Shown: positions 1 to 6,838 of the stretch, piece by piece
How the letters are laid out: the number at the start of each line of letters is the position of its first letter
Position numbering within the stretch: position 1 is the first letter of the stretch
Assembly (NCBI GenBank): GCA_964538565.1
Contig: CAZIGW010000225.1
Location: 1 to 6,933, forward strand
Reading direction: 5' to 3'
Origin: CAYVBN01 sp964538565
GTDB lineage: Bacteria; Pseudomonadota; Alphaproteobacteria; Rhizobiales; Xanthobacteraceae
Length of the DNA stretch: 6,933 bases
The notes under the pieces: generated by a model
Databases searched by the model: none
Told to the model about the DNA's origin: nothing
Seen by the model: only the letters and a program-made list of their open reading frames with translations
Translations under genes and position numbers: made by a program

Positions 1-34
1 GCAAGAACAGGGATTTGAGCAGCAGCGTGCGCAT
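1..34 (-). CDS. Start of a probable HyfI/NuoB-like small subunit (partial)
   Basis: An ATG at 34-32 opens a frame that runs off the window after 11 codons (MRTLLLKSLFL). It begins 2 bases after the hyfG stop codon, in the same direction and with no room for a promoter, so it should belong to the same operon. In Hyf, Hyc and Ehr-type operons the large subunit is followed by the NuoB-like small subunit, sometimes with a ferredoxin-like HyfH/NuoI gene between them. A short hydrophobic and basic start of this kind is common in the NuoB-like proteins, while a ferredoxin-like HyfH is also possible. No cysteine motif is inside the window, so the identity is inferred from position. No strong ribosome binding site precedes the start, and ribosomes probably re-initiate after hyfG. 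Confidence 0.55.
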   Translation of the reverse strand, partial: MRTLLLKSLFL

Positions 35-36
35 GC

Positions 37-1569
37 CTAGAGGTCGTGGCCCGAGTAGGAGCAGTTGAAGGACTTGTTGCAGAGCGGGAAATCGGCGACG
101 ATGTTGTTCTCGATCGCGGCTTCGACGAGCGGCCACTGGAACCAAGACGCGTCGCGCACGTGCCCGCAGGCGACGCGGCCGTCGGCGGCGATCCGCAGCC
201 ACACCAGAAGGTCGCCGCGGAACGCCTCAACCACGGCGATCCCCTCGCGCACGCCGTCCGCGCGCGGCAGTTCGGCGCGCAGCGCGCCGGACGGCAGCGC
301 CGCAAGCCACGCCCGCACCATAGCGATGCTCGCCTCGACCTCGCGGATACGCACCCACACGCGCGCGTCGACGTCGCCCGCCTGCAGGACCGGCACGGAA
401 AAATCCAGGCCCGCGTAGGGCGCATAGGCGAGATCGCGCCGCGCGTCGAAGTCGCGACCCGCGGCGCGCCCGACATATCCGCCCGCCGCCCATCGGGTCA
501 CGAGCTGCTGCGACACCGCGCCGGTCCCGCAGGTGCGATCCTGCAGCGACGGCGTCTCGTCGTAGAGCCGCACGATCTCGGCAAAACGCGGCGCGATGTC
601 GTCGAGCGTCTCCAGGATGGCGCGCACGCCGTCCGGCGCGAGGTCCTGCGCCACGCCGCCCGGAACGATGCGGTCCATCATCAGGCGATGGCCGAAGGCG
701 CGGTCGCACGCGGCGAGCACGCGTTCGCGGAAGATGCCGCAATGCGCATGGATGAGCGCGAAGGACGCGTCGTTGCAGATCGCCCCGATGTCGCCGATGT
801 GATTGGCGATGCGCTCGAGCTCGGCCATCACCCCGCGCAGGACCTGCGCGCGCTCCGGCACGCGCGCATCGAGGGCGGCCTCGACCGCGCGCGCGAACGC
901 GAAACCGAGCGCGACCGTCGAGTCACCCGATACGCGGGCGACGACCCGCGCCGCCCGCTCCATGTCGGCGTCGATCAAAAGGCTCTCGATGCCCTTGTGC
1001 ACGTAGCCGAACCGTTCCTCGAGCCGCGCGACGGTCTCGCCGTTGACGGTGAGGCGGAAGTGTCCCGGCTCGATGATGCCGGCGTGCACGGGGCCGACCG
1101 GAACCTGGTGCAGGCCCTTGCCGGCGACCGGCAGGAAATCGTAGCCGGCGGGATCGCGCCGCTCCGCCTTGGCGTTGATCCCGAGCGGCGCCGTCACGCC
1201 CCATTGGCCGTGGTCGAGCCAGGGCCGCCGGTCGGCGGCGTCCGCCGGCTCGCAACCGTGGACGTCGCGCAAGGCGCGTTCGAGGCGCACTGCCGGCGGG
1301 TGGTGGCGGCCGATCGACGGGAAGGCGCCGAATTTCCGCTCGAAGGAGACGACACAGGGGCTGGACAGCCCGTCGGCGCGCAGCGCGAGGTGGACCTGCG
1401 CCGCATCCGCCCACAGGCCGAGCAGGTCCCCTCGCCCGGCGCCGAGCGCCCGGCCGAGGCCGCTCCAGGTCTCGGCATCGACCACGTAGCGCGGCCACGG
1501 CCTGTGGCCGGCAACCGGCGAGAAGCCGGCGAGCATCGCTGCGATCGTGCGGCTTGCCATGGCGGTCAT
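37..1569 (-). CDS. hyfG: HyfG/HycE-like large subunit (fused NuoC-NuoD) lacking the NiFe cysteine ligands
   Basis: A 510-residue peripheral-arm protein. Residues about 1-125 are NuoC-like (FPSI at 84-87 and a basic HHPPAVRLERAL stretch at 89-100). Residues about 155-510 are NuoD/NiFe-large-subunit-like: GPVHAGIIEPGHFR (159-172), RFGYVHKGIE (186-195) and ELERIANHIGD (250-260) are typical of HyfG and HycE. The family usually binds a NiFe centre through RxCGxC and DPCxxC. Here the first is R-V-S-G-D-S (Ser214, Ser217) and the second is not recognisable: the protein ends LCNKSFNCSYSGHDL, with Cys497 and Cys503 in a CX5C spacing. There is no C-terminal extension for a maturation protease, unlike HycE. 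It is therefore unlikely to evolve or oxidise hydrogen, and best fits Ehr-type large subunits. The start at 1569 overlaps the hyfF stop by 4 bases (ATGA); Met4 (1560) is an alternative start. Family is certain; function is unknown. Confidence 0.93.
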   Translation of the reverse strand: MTAMASRTIAAMLAGFSPVAGHRPWPRYVVDAETWSGLGRALGAGRGDLLGLWADAAQVHLALRADGLSSPCVVSFERKFGAFPSIGRHHPPAVRLERALRDVHGCEPADAADRRPWLDHGQWGVTAPLGINAKAERRDPAGYDFLPVAGKGLHQVPVGPVHAGIIEPGHFRLTVNGETVARLEERFGYVHKGIESLLIDADMERAARVVARVSGDSTVALGFAFARAVEAALDARVPERAQVLRGVMAELERIANHIGDIGAICNDASFALIHAHCGIFRERVLAACDRAFGHRLMMDRIVPGGVAQDLAPDGVRAILETLDDIAPRFAEIVRLYDETPSLQDRTCGTGAVSQQLVTRWAAGGYVGRAAGRDFDARRDLAYAPYAGLDFSVPVLQAGDVDARVWVRIREVEASIAMVRAWLAALPSGALRAELPRADGVREGIAVVEAFRGDLLVWLRIAADGRVACGHVRDASWFQWPLVEAAIENNIVADFPLCNKSFNCSYSGHDL

Positions 1570-3002
1570 CCGAGTTGCGCCGCCACCGCGCGGAACCATT
1601 GCACGATGGGCGCCGGCAGCCAGATGCCGGCGACGAGCACCAGGATCAAATGAAAGAACAGCGGTACGTAGGACGCATGCACTTTGCCGAGCGGCCCTTT
1701 CGGCTGGCCGAACACGATATCCTGCATCCGCAGGATGAGCGCGCCGAACGCCACCAGCAGGCCGACGACCAGCACGAGGGCGAGCACCGGCTGGCGCGCG
1801 AAGCTCGACGACACCATCAGGAACTCGCTGGTGAAGACGCCGAACGGCGGCAGGCCGACGATGGCGAGCACCCCGAGAACGAAGCCGATCGCCAGCACCG
1901 GATGCGTCGCCGAGAGCCCGCCGATGTCGGCGACGCGCTGGGTTCCCTTCACCTGCGCGATATGCCCGACGGCGAAGAAGATGGCCGACTTGGTCAGCGA
2001 GTGCATCGTCATGTGCAGCAGGCCGGCGAAGTTCGCGAGCGGCCCGCCCATGCCGAACGCGAAGGCCGCAATGCCCATGTGCTCGATCGACGAATAGGCG
2101 AACAGCCGCTTGATGTCGCGGCGGCGGTAGAGCATGAAGCCGGCGAACACGAGGCTCACGAGCCCGAGGGTCGCCAGGATCGCGCCGGCGTTGAGCGTCG
2201 AGGGATTGCCCGCGAGCACGATCTTGAAGCGCAGCAGCGCATAGAGCGCGACGTTGAGCAGAAGGCCCGAGAGCACCGCCGAGATCGGCGTCGGACCCTC
2301 GGCATGCGCGTCCGGCAGCCAGGCATGGAACGGCGCGAGCCCGATCTTGGTGCCATAGCCGACGAGCAGGAAGACGAACGCGAGCGACAGGAGCTTCGAC
2401 TCGAACTTCGCCGAGTGCTGGACCAGCAGGTCCCAGGCCATCGCCGGCAGGCCGTCGCCGATCGCCTCCTGCGCGACCAGATAGACGAGGATCGTGCCGA
2501 AGAAGGCGAGCCCGATGCCGACGCTGCCGAGGATGAAGTATTTCCACGCCGCCTCGATCGCCTCCGGCGTGCGATAGATTCCGACCATCATGACCGTGCT
2601 GAGCGTCGCCACCTCGACGCCGACCCACATCAGGCCGATGTTGTTGGCGACGAGCGCGACGTTCATCGCCCCCATCATGGCCTGATACATCGCATGATAG
2701 AACCGCAGGAAGCGCGGGGTCAGCCGTCCGGTTTCGAGCTCGTGCGCGATGTAGCTCGCGCTGAACACGCTGGTGGTGAAACCGACGAAGGTCGTGAGCG
2801 TGACGAGAAAGATGTTGAAGTCGTCGATGATGATGAGATCGCTGCGCTCGCGCGCGACGAACAGCAGCGACACGCCGGCCACGAGCGTCAGTCCCGAGGC
2901 CAGTACGTTGAGCGCCGCGCCGAGACGATAGTTGGAGACGAGCGCCAGCACCGGCACGGCGATCGCCGGGATCCACAGCACGGCTTCGACCGGTGAGATC
3001 AT
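1566..3002 (-). CDS. hyfF: HyfF-like proton/ion-translocating membrane subunit (NuoL/M/N antiporter family)
   Basis: A 478-residue, very hydrophobic protein with about 13-14 likely membrane helices, the size expected of a NuoN/NuoM-type antiporter-like subunit (E. coli HyfF is a little longer). The signature GYGTKIGLAPFHAWLPDAH lies at 215-233 and contains the central Lys219. Glu130 (in WVGVE) pairs with it in the family's proton path. Lys298 (RDIKRLFAYSSIEHMG), His334 and Lys338 (HSLTKSA) and Glu393 (TSEF) continue the chain of charged residues buried in the membrane. All the usual key residues seem present, so ion pumping or transfer is likely still possible. Its ATG at 3002 overlaps the hyfE stop (ATGA) and has a good AGGAG 9 bases upstream. 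Its own stop overlaps hyfG. It is one of two antiporter-like subunits in the operon, with HyfB. Confidence 0.95.
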   Translation of the reverse strand: MISPVEAVLWIPAIAVPVLALVSNYRLGAALNVLASGLTLVAGVSLLFVARERSDLIIIDDFNIFLVTLTTFVGFTTSVFSASYIAHELETGRLTPRFLRFYHAMYQAMMGAMNVALVANNIGLMWVGVEVATLSTVMMVGIYRTPEAIEAAWKYFILGSVGIGLAFFGTILVYLVAQEAIGDGLPAMAWDLLVQHSAKFESKLLSLAFVFLLVGYGTKIGLAPFHAWLPDAHAEGPTPISAVLSGLLLNVALYALLRFKIVLAGNPSTLNAGAILATLGLVSLVFAGFMLYRRRDIKRLFAYSSIEHMGIAAFAFGMGGPLANFAGLLHMTMHSLTKSAIFFAVGHIAQVKGTQRVADIGGLSATHPVLAIGFVLGVLAIVGLPPFGVFTSEFLMVSSSFARQPVLALVLVVGLLVAFGALILRMQDIVFGQPKGPLGKVHASYVPLFFHLILVLVAGIWLPAPIVQWFRAVAAQLG

Positions 3003-3670
3003 GTCCGGTCGCTCCTCTCGCCGCGGAAACGGTCGAGCGCGCCGATGTCGACCGTGTCGAAGCGCTCGCGGATGCGGAAGACGAACACGCCGAACACGAT
3101 GAAGGCGATCAGGATCGAGAAGGCGACGGAAAATTCGACGACGAGCGGCATGCCCCTGGCGCCGGTCGCGGCGAGCACGAGGCCGTTCTCGAGCGACATG
3201 AAGCCGACGATCTGGGTGACGGCGTTGCGCCGCGTGATCATCATCAACAGGCCGAGCAGGATGACCGCGAGCGCGAAGGCGAGGTCCTCGCGGGTGAGGA
3301 CGGTGGAAGCCTCGCCGACCGGCTGCACCAGCAGGATCGACAGCGCCACCAGCGCAAGCCCGGTCAGCATCGTCGGACCGCCGCCGATCACCTGCTCGAT
3401 CTCGCGGTGGATCTCGAGCTTGCGCACGATGTGGTGCAGGGCAGCCGGGATGATGAATCCCTTGACGACGAGGGCGACGACCGCCGTCACGATCAGGTGC
3501 ATCGCATCCTGCGCCACCGCCTGCCAGGCGACCGACAGCGCGAGCGTGATCGCCTGCAGCGCGAACACGTTGAGCACCGCGGTGAGGCGGTCCTGGTAGA
3601 GCAGCAGGAAACTCAACACCAGCATGCTGCCGGCGAGCAGATGGGCGATATCGAAGGAAAGCGAGGCCAT
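2999..3670 (-). CDS. hyfE: HyfE-like membrane subunit with a NuoK-like half
   Basis: A 223-residue membrane protein, close to the length of E. coli HyfE, with about six or seven hydrophobic helices. The N-terminal half has helices at about 10-25, 31-50 and 57-78 and a polar loop near 82-97 (RKLEIHREIEQVIGGG). The C-terminal half resembles NuoK/MrpC: GFMSLENGLVLAA (156-168) carries Glu161 inside a helix, and PLVVEFSVAF (175-184) carries Glu179. Buried glutamates of this kind belong to the proton path that links NuoH-like and antiporter-like subunits. The tail after about 200 is charged and cytoplasmic-looking (RERFDTVDIGALDRFRGERSD). Its ATG at 3670 shares one base with the hyfC stop (TGATG), preceded by a GGGGA that may serve as ribosome binding site. 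Its stop overlaps hyfF. The name follows the Hyf system; the role in this complex is inferred. Confidence 0.93.
   Translation of the reverse strand: MASLSFDIAHLLAGSMLVLSFLLLYQDRLTAVLNVFALQAITLALSVAWQAVAQDAMHLIVTAVVALVVKGFIIPAALHHIVRKLEIHREIEQVIGGGPTMLTGLALVALSILLVQPVGEASTVLTREDLAFALAVILLGLLMMITRRNAVTQIVGFMSLENGLVLAATGARGMPLVVEFSVAFSILIAFIVFGVFVFRIRERFDTVDIGALDRFRGERSDRT
3012..3016 (-). promoter_or_regulatory. Ribosome binding site of hyfF
   Basis: The minus strand reads AGGAG inside GAGAGGAG, 9 bases before the hyfF ATG at 3002 and within the last codons of hyfE. It is the strongest Shine-Dalgarno match among the internal junctions and supports the ATG at 3002, which gives the 4-base overlap, as the true start. 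Confidence 0.6.
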
Positions 3671-4626
3671 CAGAATCCCCGCGATACGAACAGCAGGAAG
3701 ACGGCGAGCGCCGCCGCCGCGAAGGCGCCGCCGAGAAAGACCGGATAGCGGAATACCCGCATCTTGGCGACGGCCGTCTCTCCGATCGGCAGCAGCACGG
3801 CGAGCACCGAGATCTTCGCCACGTAGGTGGCGACGCCCAGCGTCAGCGCCGAGGCGCTCTTGTCGCCGACCGCCATCCCGAACGGCGCGAACAGGCAGGC
3901 GATCAGCGAAAAATAGAGCACGAGCTTGAGGGCGGCGGCCGCCTCGATCATGGCGAGGTGGCGCCCCGAATATTCCAGAACCATCGCCTCGTGCACCATC
4001 GTGAGCTCGAGGTGGGTTGCCGGGTTGTCGATCGGGATGCGCGCGTTCTCGGCGATGGCGACGAACACGAAGGCGAACAGCGCGAGGCCCAGCGAGACGC
4101 GCAGGCCGACCGACATGCCGGTGAACAGGCCGGCGACGGCCGAGAGCTGCGTCGTTCCGGCAACGAGCGCCACCGTGAAGACGATGAGCAGCATCGCCGG
4201 CTCGGCGAGGGACGCGATCATCATCTCGCGCGAGGAGCCGATGCCGCCGAACGCCGTGCCTACGTCCATGCCGGCGAGCGCGAGCGCGAATCGCGCGGTC
4301 CCGAGCAGGGCGACGAGCGCGATCAGATCCGCCGACCAGGAGAACAGAAGCCCCGTCGCGTAGGTCGGCACCAGCGCGGCCGCCACCCAGGTCACCGCGA
4401 ACACGAAATAGGGAGCCGTGCGGTAGATCCAGGACGCGCTGTGCGCGATCACCGCCTCCTTGTGCATGAGCTTCCACAGGTCGCGATAGGGCTGCAGCAC
4501 CGGCGGCCCGATCCGCCGCAGCAGGCGCGCCTTCACCCGCCTCGTCACGCCGACGATGAACGGAGCAAGGAGAAGGACGAGCACCATCTGCACGCCCTGG
4601 AGCGCCAGTTCGCCGATCAGGTTCAT
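3670..4626 (-). CDS. hyfC: HyfC/HycD-like membrane anchor subunit (NuoH family)
   Basis: A 318-residue membrane protein, the normal length for HyfC, HycD and NuoH, with about eight helices. This subunit connects the peripheral electron-transfer module (HyfG and the small subunit) to the antiporter-like subunits. Family marks in order: VKARLLRRIGPPVLQPYRDLWKL at 31-53, the first cytoplasmic loop typical of NuoH-like proteins; GIGSSREMMIASLAEPAML at 128-146; and AENARIPIDNPATHLELTMV at 192-211 followed by Glu213 and Glu218 in HEAMVLEYSG. The acidic residues Glu142, Glu193, Asp200, Glu207, Glu213 and Glu218 match the acidic funnel of this family. Glu283 (PIGETAVAKMRVFRYP) lies in the last conserved loop. 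The ATG at 4626 overlaps the hyfB stop by 4 bases (ATGA). Nothing suggests truncation or damage. Confidence 0.95.
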   Translation of the reverse strand: MNLIGELALQGVQMVLVLLLAPFIVGVTRRVKARLLRRIGPPVLQPYRDLWKLMHKEAVIAHSASWIYRTAPYFVFAVTWVAAALVPTYATGLLFSWSADLIALVALLGTARFALALAGMDVGTAFGGIGSSREMMIASLAEPAMLLIVFTVALVAGTTQLSAVAGLFTGMSVGLRVSLGLALFAFVFVAIAENARIPIDNPATHLELTMVHEAMVLEYSGRHLAMIEAAAALKLVLYFSLIACLFAPFGMAVGDKSASALTLGVATYVAKISVLAVLLPIGETAVAKMRVFRYPVFLGGAFAAAALAVFLLFVSRGF

Positions 4627-6626
4627 GCGGCGACCACCAGGAGCAGCAGGATCAGGGCGCAGAACACGAGCGTCAGATAACGGCGGATGGTGAGAAACTG
4701 CAGGCGGTTCAGCCGCATCGCGCCGTATCCGACGGCGCGCACCAGCGGCCCGTAGGCGAATCGCCAGGCGGGGTCGAACACGCGCGAGCGGAAATGGCCG
4801 ACGCGCATCTCGCCCGGGCGCGGCATGTCGACCTCCTCGCGCACGTGAAAGACCACCGCGCCGAACACGCGCCGGATCGGCATCGCAAAGCCCGATGCGC
4901 TGTACTGCGTCGCCGGAACGTTGAGCGGATAGCCGCAGTCCCACATGGCGCTGCGCCGCGTCGCGCGCGTGGCGAAGCGATGGATCACCATCGCGGTCAG
5001 CGTTCCGGAGCAGACGAGAAACGCGAGAATGATCAGGCCGTTGTAGGAGCTGCGGCTCTCGGCGATCGGCACGATCGAGAGCCACGGCACGCCGGCCTGT
5101 GTCGGCATGCTGTCGCCGACCACCCCCTTCACCAGCGGAGCGAGGACGTCGATCACGTAGCCGGGCAGGATTCCCGCCACGAAGCACAGCGCCACCAGGA
5201 CGAACATGGCGGCGATCGAGAAGCGGTCGACCTCGTGCGCCTTCTCCGCCGCGGGCGCGCGCGGGCGCCCGAGAAAGGTGATGCCGAACGCCTTCACGAA
5301 GCACGCGGCCGCGAGCGCGGCCGACAGCGCCAGCATGGCTCCGACCGCCGGGACCACCATCTTCAGCCCCCACTGCGGCAGCTGCGGGCTCACCAGGATG
5401 GCCTGGAAGGTCAGCCATTCGGAGACGAAACCGTTGAGCGGCGGGAGACCGGCGATCGCCGTGCAGCCGACCAGGAAGGCGACGGCGGTCTGCGGCATGC
5501 GGTGGATCAGGCCGCCGAGGCGCTCCATGTCCCGCTCGTGCGTGGCCCCCAGCACGGCGCCCGCGCCATAGAACAGCAGGCTCTTGAACAGCGAGTGGTT
5601 GAATACGTGAAACAGCGCCGCGGTCAGCGCCAAGGCGGCCGGCAGCACCATGTCGTTCGCCTTGAACGCGAGCGTGAGCCCGAGGCCGATGAAGATGATG
5701 CCGACGTTCTCGACCGTGCTGTAGGCGAGCAGCCGCTTGAGATCGCTCTGGATCAGCGCATAGAGGATCCCGAGCATCGCGGTGACGCCGCCGATCGTCA
5801 CCACGACGACCCCCGACCAGGGCGCCGGCTCGCCGATCAGGTCGAACACGATGCGGATGAAGCCGTAGATGCCGACCTTGGTCATGACGCCGCTCAGCAG
5901 CGCCGAGACGTGGGTGGGCGCGGCCGGATGCGCGAGCGGCAGCCACACGTGGAGGGGAACGAGGCCCGCCTTCGAGCCGGCGCCCACGAGGGCGAGCAGC
6001 ATCGCAAGCGCGGCGATCGTCGGTGCTGCCGGGACCGCCCGGATGGCGTCGAAGGCGTAGCCGCCCTGCGGGCCGGCCAGCAGGCCGAAGGCGAGCAGGA
6101 GGCAGAACGTGCCGAAGCTCGCCATGACGAGATAGATGTATCCGGCGCGCGCATTGGCCGGCTCGCGATGGTGGGCCATCACGATCGCCCAGGAGGCGAG
6201 CGACATGAACTCCCATGACAACAGGAACGTGAAGGCGTCGTCGGCCAGCACCACCAGGTTCATGGCGGCGAGAAACGCCGGGTAGAACGGCAGGACGCGC
6301 AGCGGCGCCGCCTCGTGGCGGCCGTAGCCGAGCGCGTAGAGGCTCGTGCCGGCGCCGCCGAGATTGACCACGACGAGAAAGAATGCCGCCAGCGCGTCGA
6401 TGCGGAAGTGGGTCCCGAGCGTCGGCAGGCCGACCGGCAGGGAGAAGGTCGCCGCCGGGCCGCCGGAAACGAGCTGGCCCAGGGCGGCGATGAAGGCAAC
6501 GGCGGCCACGATGAGGCTCGCGGCGTAGACGACGGGCGTGCCGGCCCGATGTCGGCCGACAACGACTCCGCAGACCGCAACCGCGAAGAACGCGGCGACG
6601 CACCATGGTCCGACGGCGGCTGACAT
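4623..6626 (-). CDS. hyfB: HyfB-like proton/ion-translocating membrane subunit (NuoL-like), first gene of the operon
   Basis: A 667-residue integral membrane protein, nearly the same length as E. coli HyfB, with about 14-16 helices. Antiporter-family marks are Glu139 (LSWEFMS), Lys219 in GAGSKAGLVPLHVWLPLAHP (215-234), Lys250 (VMTKVGIYG), Lys297 (SDLKRLLAYSTVEN), His344 and Lys348 (NHSLFKSLLF), Glu403 (SEW) and Lys445 (FVKAFG), so the ion path looks complete. The C-terminal part is the HyfB/HycC type: WDCGYP at 562-567, then QYSASGFAMPIRRVFG (574-589), a charged loop and a final helix (about 648-666). I chose the ATG at 6626. A GTG at 6662 would add 12 residues, arginine-rich in part (MSPGARRRCTTK), with no ribosome binding site before it; an AGGAG lies 13 bases upstream of 6626, rather far. 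A promoter sits about 90 bases upstream. Confidence 0.94.
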   Translation of the reverse strand: MSAAVGPWCVAAFFAVAVCGVVVGRHRAGTPVVYAASLIVAAVAFIAALGQLVSGGPAATFSLPVGLPTLGTHFRIDALAAFFLVVVNLGGAGTSLYALGYGRHEAAPLRVLPFYPAFLAAMNLVVLADDAFTFLLSWEFMSLASWAIVMAHHREPANARAGYIYLVMASFGTFCLLLAFGLLAGPQGGYAFDAIRAVPAAPTIAALAMLLALVGAGSKAGLVPLHVWLPLAHPAAPTHVSALLSGVMTKVGIYGFIRIVFDLIGEPAPWSGVVVVTIGGVTAMLGILYALIQSDLKRLLAYSTVENVGIIFIGLGLTLAFKANDMVLPAALALTAALFHVFNHSLFKSLLFYGAGAVLGATHERDMERLGGLIHRMPQTAVAFLVGCTAIAGLPPLNGFVSEWLTFQAILVSPQLPQWGLKMVVPAVGAMLALSAALAAACFVKAFGITFLGRPRAPAAEKAHEVDRFSIAAMFVLVALCFVAGILPGYVIDVLAPLVKGVVGDSMPTQAGVPWLSIVPIAESRSSYNGLIILAFLVCSGTLTAMVIHRFATRATRRSAMWDCGYPLNVPATQYSASGFAMPIRRVFGAVVFHVREEVDMPRPGEMRVGHFRSRVFDPAWRFAYGPLVRAVGYGAMRLNRLQFLTIRRYLTLVFCALILLLLVVAA

Positions 6627-6639
6627 TTTAGTCGTGCAT

Positions 6640-6644
6640 CTCCT
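6640..6644 (-). promoter_or_regulatory. Probable ribosome binding site of hyfB
   Basis: The minus strand reads AGGAG, ending 13 bases before the hyfB ATG at 6626. The spacing is longer than the usual 5-9 bases, so initiation may be modest. It lies inside the extra codons that a GTG start at 6662 would need, which favours the ATG. Confidence 0.45.
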
Positions 6645-6703
6645 GCGCGCGCCCGGACTCACGGCGGCGAGGCGGGAGCCACGATGGGAATCATGACCTG
6701 AGT

Positions 6704-6814
6704 CGCGTTGGGCGGCGACACCTTATAGTTTTGTCGGCGCGCGGGCTCAAGTTTTACGGCCTGCCGAGCGGGATCAGCAGAAGTGCGTAGCCCGGCAGAC
6801 CAGCGCCCAACGCG
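6704..6814. repeat. 11-bp perfect inverted repeat flanking the promoter
   Basis: CGCGTTGGGCG at 6704-6714 and its exact complement CGCCCAACGCG at 6804-6814 are separated by 89 bases that contain the whole promoter. One arm lies at about +1 to +12 and the other about 55 bases upstream of the -35 box. The arms could be paired sites for a regulator, possibly with a DNA loop. No known operator is recognised, and in GC-rich DNA a chance match is possible. Confidence 0.45.
6722..6750 (-). promoter_or_regulatory. Sigma70-like promoter of the hyf operon
   Basis: On the minus strand TTGAGC (6750-6745) and TATAAG (6727-6722) are separated by exactly 17 bases. The -35 box matches TTGACA at 4 of 6 positions and the -10 box matches TATAAT at 5 of 6. 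Both are preceded by C (CTTGA, CTATA), as is common in alphaproteobacterial housekeeping promoters. Transcription would start near 6715, leaving a leader of about 90 bases before hyfB. It is the only AT-rich patch of this form in the gap. No convincing FNR box or sigma54 element (GG-N10-GC) stands out. Confidence 0.6.
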
Positions 6815-6838
6815 CGCGTCTTCGCCTCGGGCCCCCGT

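Noticed and set aside
46..1653. A 535-codon plus-strand frame opposite hyfG
   Set aside because: It is rich in Arg, His, Asp and Ala with no recognisable domain and lies exactly opposite a well-conserved gene; it is a high-GC antisense shadow.
1554..2996. A 480-codon plus-strand frame opposite hyfF
   Set aside because: Its highly charged composition (long runs of His, Arg, Glu and Asp) is the usual mirror image of a hydrophobic membrane protein gene.
4794..6218. A 474-codon plus-strand frame opposite hyfB
   Set aside because: It has the same mirror-image charged composition, and the minus-strand gene carries clear family motifs over the same stretch.
6627..6662. An extended hyfB start at the GTG at 6662
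   Set aside because: It adds 12 polar, partly arginine-rich residues before a protein that otherwise begins directly before its first helix, has no ribosome binding site, and would bury the AGGAG at 6640-6644 inside the coding sequence.
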